Origin: Deltaproteobacteria bacterium
Lineage (GTDB): Bacteria; Desulfobacterota; SM23-61
Reading direction: 5' to 3'
Length of the DNA stretch: 5,572 bases
Assembly (NCBI GenBank): GCA_026388915.1
Contig: JAPLIW010000645.1
Coordinates: forward strand, 1-5,572
The notes under the pieces are model-generated. The model did not search any database. It had not been told where the DNA came from and worked only from the letters and a program-made list of their open reading frames with translations. The first letter of the stretch is position 1; each line of letters starts with the position of its first letter. This document shows, in pieces, positions 1 to 4,983 of the stretch. A program made the position numbers and the translations under genes.

Positions 1-569
1 AACATGAAGACAAACTGGGCATTCGCTCTTCGGAAACGGTGGAGCTGATCTTCGAGGATTGCCTGGTGCCGGCGGAAAACATCCTGGCCGGGGAGGGGAT
101 GGGGTTTGCCATCATGATGAAGACCCTGGATTTCAGCCGTCCGGCCGTGGGCGCCCAGGCCCTGGGGATTGCCGCCGGGGCTTTCGAGTACGCCTTGAAT
201 TATTCCAAGGAACGGGTGGCTTTCGGCAAGCCCATCATCGCCCAGCAGGGAATCTCCTTCAAGCTGGCGGACATGGCCTTGAACATCGAGGCAGCGCGCC
301 AGCTCCTCTACAAAACGGCCTCTGTGCTCCAGGAACTTCCCAAGGACATGTCCCGCATTTCCCCGGAGACCATCCGCCTCTCCTCCATGTCCAAGTGCTT
401 CTGCGCGGACACGGCCATGCGGGTCACGGTGGAGGCGGTTCAGGTACTCGGCGGTTACGGGTACGTGAAAGAATACCCCGTGGAGCGCTTCATGCGGGAC
501 GCCAAGATCACCCAGATTTACGAGGGAACGAACGAGATCCAGAGAGTGGTGATCATGTCCACGTACTGA
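1..569 (+). CDS. Acyl-CoA dehydrogenase, C-terminal part (5' end outside window)
   Basis: FAD-dependent acyl-CoA dehydrogenases make the alpha,beta double bond of acyl-CoA esters and normally pass electrons to electron-transfer flavoprotein. The reading frame is open from base 3, before the first possible internal start (GTG at 39), so the gene continues off the left edge. The visible 188 or so residues begin in the middle beta domain (KLGIRSSETVEL, then FEDCLVPAENILG-like) and run through the C-terminal helical bundle, including the FGKPI segment and the VLGGYGYVKEYPVER motif. The IYEGTNEIQR motif near the end carries the glutamate (codon 522-524) that is the catalytic base in short/medium-chain, butyryl- and glutaryl-CoA dehydrogenases; isovaleryl-CoA-type enzymes lack it here. 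The C-terminus (VVIMSTY) is a few residues shorter than usual. The acyl substrate cannot be named. It is convergent with the Nudix gene, 118 bases away. Confidence 0.93.
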   Translation, partial: HEDKLGIRSSETVELIFEDCLVPAENILAGEGMGFAIMMKTLDFSRPAVGAQALGIAAGAFEYALNYSKERVAFGKPIIAQQGISFKLADMALNIEAARQLLYKTASVLQELPKDMSRISPETIRLSSMSKCFCADTAMRVTVEAVQVLGGYGYVKEYPVERFMRDAKITQIYEGTNEIQRVVIMSTY

Positions 570-591
570 AAGACAGACGCGGGGAGGCGGG

Positions 592-646
592 GACACGGAG
601 ACGCGGGGAAAAGCTGGCACGGAGAAGGGGAGACACGGAGACACGG
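592..646. repeat. GC-rich direct repeats in the spacer between convergent genes
   Basis: Two 15-base copies of GACACGGAGAC(G/A)CGG lie at 592-606 and 632-646, differing at one base and offset by exactly 40 bases. Partial copies (GACGCGGGGAGGCGGGG, CACGGAGAAGGGGAG) fill the rest of 575-650. The spacer 570-687 shows no gene and no clear hairpin-plus-T-run terminator. The pattern looks like degenerate intergenic repeat DNA; any function is unknown. Confidence 0.6.
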
Positions 647-687
647 CGACGAAGTGAAACAAAATAACGGCAGAAGGTACATTATCG

Positions 688-1254
688 CTAGAACTCTGGG
701 GCCGTCGACCCCTTGAACCCTGTCTTGGAGAAGTACCAGTAGAACGCAGCAACCACCAGGGCGTGGGTGATCTTTTCCTCCCGGATCAGTTGAGGAATAT
801 CGGTCAAAGGGACAGATAGGACTTCGATATCCTCGGTGGAGTCCTGCCGGGGGGAGGTTCGACAGGATACATTTTTTATCAGGTAGGTATAACAACGGTT
901 CGTATGGAGGGCGGGGTTCGGATGAACCCAGCCCAAAAGAACGGGTTCCTCCCCCCCATATCCGGTCTCTTCCAGAAGCTCTCGAACAGCGGCGCCGGCC
1001 GGGCTGTCGCCTTCATCCAGCATCCCGCCGGGAATCTCCAGAGAAAAATCCTTGCTTCCCATACGAAATTGTTTGACCAGAATCACTCTGCCATCAGCCG
1101 TAAGAGGGATGATGTTAACCCAGTCGGAAGAGTCGAGAAGATAAAAGTCATGGTCCTTTCCCGTCCGCGGGGAACGATACCCTTCCTGCTTCAGGGTGAA
1201 GATACGACAGGCATGGATGATTTTGGAATAAAGGAAAATCCAGGGTACAGGCAT
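688..1254 (-). CDS. Nudix hydrolase, ADP-ribose pyrophosphatase-like
   Basis: This 188-residue protein belongs to the Nudix family, which cleaves nucleoside diphosphates linked to another group using Mg2+ or Mn2+. The Nudix box spans residues 77-99, with RELLEETGY (91-99) supplying the metal-binding glutamates 92, 95 and 96. The usual first glutamate of G-x5-E is aspartate 83. The preceding VKQFRMG (60-66) and LEIPGG (72-77), and the downstream proline-bearing segment WVHPNPALHTNR (109-120), resemble ADP-ribose pyrophosphatases of the NudF type, so ADP-ribose or a similar sugar nucleotide is the likely but unproven substrate. The ATG at 1254 is the only possible start, because an in-frame stop (1288-1290) lies upstream with no other start codon between. 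No good ribosome binding site precedes it. The gene is probably transcribed alone or by read-through from the aminotransferase, across a repeat-rich spacer of 174 bases. Confidence 0.88.
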   Translation of the reverse strand: MPVPWIFLYSKIIHACRIFTLKQEGYRSPRTGKDHDFYLLDSSDWVNIIPLTADGRVILVKQFRMGSKDFSLEIPGGMLDEGDSPAGAAVRELLEETGYGGEEPVLLGWVHPNPALHTNRCYTYLIKNVSCRTSPRQDSTEDIEVLSVPLTDIPQLIREEKITHALVVAAFYWYFSKTGFKGSTAPEF

Positions 1255-1279
1255 AAAAACGAGTACTGGGGGTTGACCC

Positions 1280-1407
1280 GTTGCTCGTTACTCGATGCTT
1301 GTTTTTGGAACCTCGTTGGTGGGTGACCACCGCTTCCGATCTTACTTCAGGCAACGAGGAACGAGAAACCAGCAACGAGTAACAAGTAACGAGCAACGAG
1401 TAACGAA
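1280..1407. repeat. Tandem heptamer repeats with inverted copies
   Basis: Eight consecutive 7-base units fit the pattern NAACGAG at 1352-1407: CAACGAG, GAACGAG, AAACCAG, CAACGAG, TAACAAG, TAACGAG, CAACGAG and TAACGAA. Inverted copies lie to the left: GTTGCTCGTTAC (1280-1291) is an exact 12-base reverse complement of 1386-1397, and CCTCGTTG (1311-1318) of 1352-1359. A small hairpin GGTGG-GTGA-CCACC (1318-1331) sits inside. The spacer 1255-1428 could therefore fold into a branched structure. No gene is evident in it and no classic terminator follows the aminotransferase. Confidence 0.7.
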
Positions 1408-1428
1408 TTTATTAGGCAGTTCTCAGCC

Positions 1429-2607
1429 CTATTTATTCTTGGCGTAAAACTCCCGGGCGGTTGAGGCGCCCACTCCTCTGGGTACCTCGAAGCCCTGCTC
1501 GCGAAGGGTCAGCTCCAGGACGGTGAGGAAAAAAAGGACATTCCTCTCATCGGAGGTGTACCCCATCAAGCCCACCCGCCAGATTTTTCCCTTCAAGGGC
1601 CCCAGCCCCCCACCGATCTCCAGGTTGTATTCTTCCAGGAGGCTCTTGCGCACCTTGGCGTCATCGGTTCCATCGGGGATGGCGATGGTGTTCAAGGACC
1701 ACAGGCGGTGCGGCGGATCGACGAACATCTTCAGCCCCATGGCTTCGACCCCGGCTGCCAGGGCCAGATGATTGCGCCGGTGTCGTTCAAACCGCCGGTC
1801 AAGGCCCTCTTCCTGGACGATCCGCAAGGCCTCCAGCAGAGCATAGTTCATGCTGATGGGGGCGGTATGATGGTAGGTCATCTCGTTCCCCCAATACTTG
1901 CCGAGCGTATCCATGTCCAGATAAAAACTCTGGACCTTCTTGGTCCGGTTTTTTATTCTTTCCACGGCCTTCGGGGAAAAGGTGATCGGAGCCAACCCGG
2001 GGGGGCAGCTAAGACATTTTTGGGTTCCGCTGTAACAGACATCGATCCCCCATTCGTCTACTTTCACCGGATGACCCCCCAGAGAGGTAACCGTATCGAC
2101 GAGGAGAAGAGCCTCCGGGAACTTTTTCATGATGCTGGGAAATTCTTCCAGGGGCTGAAGGACCCCGGTGGAGGTTTCGGCATGGACCAATGCCAGGACC
2201 TTGGGACGGAATGCCCGGAGCTCCTTCTCCACTTCCGCCGGATCGAAAGGCTTGCCCCAGGTACCGGACAGCTTTTTGACCTCGGCCCCGCAACGCCCGG
2301 CAATCTCCACCATGCGTTCGCCGAAAAATCCGTTCACGCAGATCAGGACCTTATCACCGGGCTCGACCACGTTGACAAAAGCGGCTTCCATCCCGGCCGT
2401 CCCGGTTCCGGAGATGGGGATGGTTAGCGAATTGCGGGTCGCGAAGGCATACCGCAGCAGATCTTGGACCTGATGCATGATCCGGATGAAGTCCGGGTCC
2501 AGGTGTCCAAGCAAGGGTTTGGCCATGGCCAGGTAAACACGGGGGTCCACATTACTTGGTCCAGGGCCCATGAGGATGCGAGCAGGCGGATGAAATTCAC
2601 CAACCAT
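1429..2607 (-). CDS. Class V PLP aminotransferase, alanine/serine-glyoxylate type
   Basis: This 392-residue protein is a fold-type I, class V pyridoxal-phosphate aminotransferase of the alanine-glyoxylate / serine-glyoxylate (serine-pyruvate) group, which makes glycine from glyoxylate using alanine or serine as amino donor. Visible signatures are the N-terminal LMGPGPSNV (12-20), SGTGTAGMEA (66-75) in the cofactor phosphate-binding area, VDTVTSLGG (170-178) with aspartate 171 for the pyridine nitrogen, SGTQK (193-197) with the Schiff-base lysine 197, then PPG. WRVGLMG (343-349) places arginine 344 where animal enzymes bind the substrate carboxylate. Length matches the family and no key residue is missing. 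The start at 2607 is chosen because GGGAGG lies 7 bases upstream and the protein aligns from there; a more distal in-frame ATG at 2667 would overlap the candidate promoter. Related enzymes act on phosphonates or other amino donors, so donor specificity is open. Confidence 0.9.
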   Translation of the reverse strand: MVGEFHPPARILMGPGPSNVDPRVYLAMAKPLLGHLDPDFIRIMHQVQDLLRYAFATRNSLTIPISGTGTAGMEAAFVNVVEPGDKVLICVNGFFGERMVEIAGRCGAEVKKLSGTWGKPFDPAEVEKELRAFRPKVLALVHAETSTGVLQPLEEFPSIMKKFPEALLLVDTVTSLGGHPVKVDEWGIDVCYSGTQKCLSCPPGLAPITFSPKAVERIKNRTKKVQSFYLDMDTLGKYWGNEMTYHHTAPISMNYALLEALRIVQEEGLDRRFERHRRNHLALAAGVEAMGLKMFVDPPHRLWSLNTIAIPDGTDDAKVRKSLLEEYNLEIGGGLGPLKGKIWRVGLMGYTSDERNVLFFLTVLELTLREQGFEVPRGVGASTAREFYAKNK

Positions 2608-2614
2608 AGAAGAT

Positions 2615-2620
2615 CCTCCC
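2615..2620 (-). promoter_or_regulatory. Ribosome binding site of the aminotransferase
   Basis: GGGAGG on the minus strand, 7 bases before the ATG at 2607. It decides for this start over the in-frame ATG at 2667. Confidence 0.75.
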
Positions 2621-2659
2621 AAGAAATGATTTAAATTCGGTTGCTTAAAACAAGTGCAA

Positions 2660-2686
2660 ATTATCACAACCGCAGGGTGTAATCAA
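2660..2686 (-). promoter_or_regulatory. Candidate sigma-70-type promoter for the aminotransferase
   Basis: Reading the minus strand, TTGATT (2686-2681) is followed after 15 bases by GATAAT (2665-2660), which is preceded by TGT to form an extended -10 element. Transcription would begin near 2653, leaving a leader of about 46 bases. The surrounding 2621-2720 stretch is AT-rich compared with the rest of the window, which fits a promoter. The spacing is shorter than the usual 17, so this is a pattern match only. Confidence 0.45.
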
Positions 2687-2786
2687 GGTATTTTGAATGA
2701 AATGATAAGAAATTGAGAATTAGAAAGCGGGTGATCATAACGCGGAAAAGACCAAGGGAGCGCAGGAGAGAGGATGGACCATCAGG

Positions 2787-2831
2787 GTTTTGCGGGATCA
2801 GGGAAGTCTCGAAGTGGCATAGCCGCAAAAC
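2787..2831. repeat. 9-bp inverted repeat in the spacer
   Basis: GTTTTGCGG (2787-2795) and CCGCAAAAC (2823-2831) are exact inverted copies separated by 27 bases. No T-run follows on either strand, so a terminator is not well supported. It lies between the operon end and the aminotransferase promoter. Confidence 0.45.
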
Positions 2832-2860
2832 GGGGAAGAATAAAGGGAGTGAGCCCGTGG

Positions 2861-2900
2861 GGGAGAGGAGGGGACGAAAAGAACCGTCCCCTCCTCTCCC
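2861..2900. repeat. Perfect 16-bp hairpin (possible terminator or REP-like element)
   Basis: Bases 2861-2876 (GGGAGAGGAGGGGACG) pair exactly with 2885-2900, leaving an 8-base loop (AAAAGAAC). A stem this GC-rich should be very stable in RNA from either strand. It lies 86 bases beyond the stop of the lyase operon, a suitable place for stopping or protecting the 3' end of that transcript, but no run of T follows it on the minus strand. The core GGGGACGGTTCTTTTCGTCCCC (minus strand, split around the loop) recalls palindromic repeats scattered in many bacterial genomes near Y1-type transposases; no such transposase is present here. Confidence 0.65.
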
Positions 2901-2985
2901 TGTCCTGATCCTTTCCCCCCCAAGAGAAGAGAGGCCGTGATGAAACCGATCGGAGGGGGGATGGGTGAGATAGCTCTCGCTGTCT

Positions 2986-3225
2986 TCAGGCCTTCTTGCG
3001 CTTCTTATCGAACGCATCGATCTCAACCATGGTCGCCAGGATCGTCCGGGCGTTATCGTAGACCGGTGTGTCCACCATCTTGCCCAGATAGGTCACCGCT
3101 GCCATCCCCTTGGCAATGCCCTCTTCCTCGAAGACCTTGACCACCCCCTTGGCCCATTCCACATCCTCAGGAGCTGGCGTATAGATTTTGTGGGAGGGCT
3201 CGATCTGGCTCGGATGGATCAGCAT
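2986..3225 (-). CDS. C-terminal fragment of the CitE-like lyase (79 aa)
   Basis: The fragment begins MLIHPSQIEP, the conserved IHPSQ loop at the end of the barrel, then TPAPEDVEWAKGVV and the lid helices ending in DTPVYDNARTIL. Its ATG (3225-3223) overlaps the stop region of the preceding fragment as ATGCTGA, so ribosomes finishing the first part could restart here. The initiating methionine is probably an internal codon of the original gene. The tail DAFDKKRKKA is basic. The expressed fragment has no known role. Confidence 0.6.
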   Translation of the reverse strand: MLIHPSQIEPSHKIYTPAPEDVEWAKGVVKVFEEEGIAKGMAAVTYLGKMVDTPVYDNARTILATMVEIDAFDKKRKKA

Positions 3226-3752
3226 CGGGCGTATCGCTGCTCCTCGCCCTCACTCGTGAGCTTCACCCGCATGTCCTTGGTGTAGTCCACCGCCCCAAAA
3301 ATAAGGGAATTAACCCGCTTGCTGGCGATGGCCGAAGGATAGGCATGGATGACCCCTTTGGCCGTCTCGATGAGGAGTTGGATGGCGATGCCCCCCACCG
3401 GCAGCTTCCGCCTCCGCTCCAGCTCCTCCAGCTTCCATTCGAGACGCTGCACGTGGTCCGGCCCGCCGCATTTGGCCAGGCACACCCCGGAGAGTCCCTC
3501 GTGGACGATGGCTTCGAGGTCGTCGTTGGTCATGAGGGTCTCCCAGTTGTTGATCCGGACGTAGATCGTGGAGCCACCGGATCCGGCGAACTTCAGGTTT
3601 TCTCGCACCATCTCCCGGGCTCGGGGCTTCTCGGCGGGAGGGACGGAATCCTCCAGGTCGAGGGTGATGATGTCGGCCGGCGTAGTCGGAGCTTTGGCGA
3701 TCATCTTGTCGTTGTTTCCCGGCACGTAAAACACGGATCTCATTACAGGCAT
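3219..3752 (-). CDS. N-terminal fragment of the CitE-like lyase (177 aa)
   Basis: This fragment shows the family landmarks in order: SVFYVPGNN (6-14), LDLEDSV (31-37) with E34/D35, YVRIN (64-68) with R66 expected to contact the CoA ester, LAKCGG (92-97) where most members have LPKVE, LLIETAKG (126-133) with metal ligand E129, and FGAVDYTKDM (149-...) with metal ligand D156. The start is fixed by the ribosome binding site AGGAGGTG, 5 bases upstream; an earlier in-frame ATG at 3983 would run inside the SucD-like gene. Lacking the final barrel strands and the lid domain, the fragment is unlikely to be an active lyase by itself. Confidence 0.75.
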   Translation of the reverse strand: MPVMRSVFYVPGNNDKMIAKAPTTPADIITLDLEDSVPPAEKPRAREMVRENLKFAGSGGSTIYVRINNWETLMTNDDLEAIVHEGLSGVCLAKCGGPDHVQRLEWKLEELERRRKLPVGGIAIQLLIETAKGVIHAYPSAIASKRVNSLIFGAVDYTKDMRVKLTSEGEEQRYARC

Positions 3753-3757
3753 TTTCC

Positions 3758-3765
3758 CACCTCCT
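3758..3765 (-). promoter_or_regulatory. Strong ribosome binding site of the lyase gene
   Basis: AGGAGGTG on the minus strand, 5 bases before the ATG at 3752; its upstream end overlaps the TAG stop of the SucD-like gene (3764-3766). It selects MPVMRS as the N-terminus and shows the lyase was built for translation coupled to the ligase gene. Confidence 0.85.
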
Positions 3766-4663
3766 ATTTGGATTGGATTAACCGCTTGATGGTCGGGGCG
3801 AGTTCGTCGGGCCGATCCACCACGTGCACCCCGGCTTCCTTGAGCGATTGGATCTTGCTCTTCGCCGAACCCTTTCCCCTTTCGATGATGCTGCTGGCGT
3901 GGGAGAAGCGCATGCCTTCGGGCGCCCACGCCCCGGCGACGAAGATCACCAGGGGTTTGGTGTATTCTTTTTTCCTCACGCATTCGGCCGCTTCCTCCTC
4001 GTAGGGGCCGCCGATCTCGCCGAAGACGGCCACGCCTTTGGTGTCCGGGTCCTTCTCGAAGAGGGGCAGGATGTCACCGAAGGAGGTGCCCAGTACCGGC
4101 TCCGTGCCGATGTGGACCACGGTGCTGACCCCGAGGCCGACCTCTTTGATTGCCCAGGGAACCGTGCCTGACTGCCCGCCGCTTCTCGACATGACCCCCA
4201 CGGGTCCCGGCAGAAACACCCTTCGGGCATACTCCGGGTTGCCCCCCAGCCAGCCGGCCGCCGCGATTCCCGGGCTGAGAACCCCGATGCACCCCGGGCC
4301 CAGCAGACGCACCCCTTTCTGCTTGGCGTAGGCTACCATCTCCAGAATATCGTAAAGGGGGACCCGTTCGGCCGGGCTTACGATGAACTTTATCCCGGAA
4401 TCAATCGCCTCCAGGACGGCGTCCTTGAGGCCCGTCCCGGGGACAAAGGTGACGCTGGCATCGATCGGACCCACATTCCGGACCGCCTCGGCCACCGTGT
4501 TGAAGACGGGGATTCCGGCAACCTCCTCCCCGCCCCTCCCGGGCGTCACCCCGGCCAAAACCTTCGTTCCATACCCTTTCATAAAGGCGGCCCGGGCGGA
4601 GCCTTCTCTCCCGGTAATCCCCTGCACGAGGATGGTTGTATCTTTCTTAAGAAGAATCGCCAT
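3764..4663 (-). CDS. SucD-like acyl-CoA ligase alpha subunit (NDP-forming type), divergent
   Basis: This 299-residue protein has the full two-domain plan of succinyl-CoA synthetase / malate thiokinase alpha subunits, which join an acid to CoA through a phosphohistidine. The N-terminal CoA-binding Rossmann domain shows ILVQGITGREG (11-21), GVTPGRGG (38-45) and IPVFNTV (51-57). The ligase domain has GVMSRSG (156-162), FGEIGGPYEEEA (214-225) with E216, and H255 at the phosphohistidine position. Several canonical motifs are altered: GPNCPG is GPGCIG (122-127), GIGGDP is HIGTEP (184-189), and GHAGA is SHASS (254-258). This points to a paralogue with its own substrate, such as malate, rather than housekeeping SucD. 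The start at 4663 is chosen over an in-frame ATG at 4834 inside the preceding gene because of the AGGTG site and because homology begins there. It lies 31 bases after the ferredoxin-like gene. Confidence 0.85.
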   Translation of the reverse strand: MAILLKKDTTILVQGITGREGSARAAFMKGYGTKVLAGVTPGRGGEEVAGIPVFNTVAEAVRNVGPIDASVTFVPGTGLKDAVLEAIDSGIKFIVSPAERVPLYDILEMVAYAKQKGVRLLGPGCIGVLSPGIAAAGWLGGNPEYARRVFLPGPVGVMSRSGGQSGTVPWAIKEVGLGVSTVVHIGTEPVLGTSFGDILPLFEKDPDTKGVAVFGEIGGPYEEEAAECVRKKEYTKPLVIFVAGAWAPEGMRFSHASSIIERGKGSAKSKIQSLKEAGVHVVDRPDELAPTIKRLIQSK

Positions 4664-4669
4664 TTTTTT

Positions 4670-4674
4670 CACCT
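4670..4674 (-). promoter_or_regulatory. Ribosome binding site of the SucD-like gene
   Basis: AGGTG on the minus strand, 6 bases before the ATG at 4663, within GGCAGGTGAAAAAA. It supports MAILLKK as the N-terminus. Confidence 0.7.
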
Positions 4675-4694
4675 GCCTTTTGGGAGGGTCTTTT

Positions 4695-4979
4695 TTAAGG
4701 GACTCCGTATTTTTTCTTGTACTCATCCAGGCCAGGGATGGGGGCATCGATGGTAATCGCCTTATTCCCCCGGAACCAGCATTCATATTCGCAGGCCAGA
4801 CACTCCGTGCCCACTCGCTTCGCGAATTCGGCATCGCCGCCGAGAGCGGGCTTGCCGTCTTTCATCACCAGGATGCTCCGATCATAGGTCTTGCACGCCT
4901 GGGCGCACACATGGGTTTTGCAGCCCAGGCATTTTTCTTCATCGATGGTGATCTTGATCGTCCTCTCTTCAAAATGCAT
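4695..4979 (-). CDS. Small ferredoxin-like 4Fe-4S protein between the ligase subunit genes
   Basis: This 94-residue protein has two cysteine groups: CLGCKTHVCAQAC (C17, C20, C25, C29) and CLACEYEC (C60, C63, C67). Four cysteines can hold one 4Fe-4S cluster; the second set has only three, and no fourth cysteine follows, so a second cluster would need another ligand or be absent. The layout (one loose N-terminal set, then a CLxCxxxC set followed by GNKAITI and a short tail) recalls FixX-type ferredoxin-like proteins, which serve ETF-quinone oxidoreductases, but that is resemblance only. There is no signal peptide or membrane segment, so it is cytoplasmic. The gene starts 4 bases after the SucC-like stop and ends 31 bases before the SucD-like start, so it is cotranscribed and perhaps a subunit or partner of the ligase. 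Confidence 0.82.
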   Translation of the reverse strand: MHFEERTIKITIDEEKCLGCKTHVCAQACKTYDRSILVMKDGKPALGGDAEFAKRVGTECLACEYECWFRGNKAITIDAPIPGLDEYKKKYGVP

Positions 4980-4983
4980 GGAC

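Larger units (their letters stand above)
2986..3752 (-). pseudogene. CitE/malyl-CoA-lyase-like gene, broken by internal deletion and frame change
   Basis: Proteins of this HpcH/HpaI-related CitE family (citrate lyase beta, malyl-CoA, citramalyl-CoA and methylmalyl-CoA lyases) cleave or form 3-hydroxyacyl-CoA esters. The first part (ATG at 3752) encodes the start of the TIM barrel and ends at a stop at 3219-3221; the rest continues in the -1 frame from 3225. The join runs directly from EEQRYAR to MLIHPSQIEP. Family members have about 40-45 residues between these points, including the IDTPY-type strand and the LGFxGK segment. So roughly 120-135 bases are missing and the net loss is not a multiple of three (3n+1). 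Metal ligands in the first part and the C-terminal lid in the second part are kept. Either the gene is inactivated in the genome or the assembly lost a segment. It is the last gene of the operon, 11 bases after the SucD-like gene. Confidence 0.8.

Noticed and set aside
1352..1407. CRISPR array
   Set aside because: Units are 7 bases long and directly adjacent, with no spacers and no cas genes nearby.
1708..2427. Plus-strand open frame opposite the aminotransferase
   Set aside because: Antisense of a complete, motif-rich gene; no ribosome site or domain.
2664..3026. Minus-strand open frame of 120 residues in the spacer
   Set aside because: It overlaps the lyase end and the candidate promoter, has low-complexity arginine/serine/proline composition, and shows no family motif.
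3219..3227. Programmed -1 ribosomal frameshift joining the two lyase fragments
   Set aside because: No slippery heptamer is present at the junction, and a frameshift product would still lack about 40-45 conserved residues.
3345..4004. Long plus-strand open frame opposite the lyase and SucD-like genes
   Set aside because: It is the antisense of two well-supported genes and has no recognisable domain; GC-rich codon use produces such frames.
2986..4663. Citrate lyase (citDEF) or ATP-citrate lyase operon
   Set aside because: No acyl-carrier or alpha-transferase gene is present and the ligase genes are SucCD-like; citryl-CoA lyases paired with such ligases are citrate-synthase relatives, not CitE relatives.
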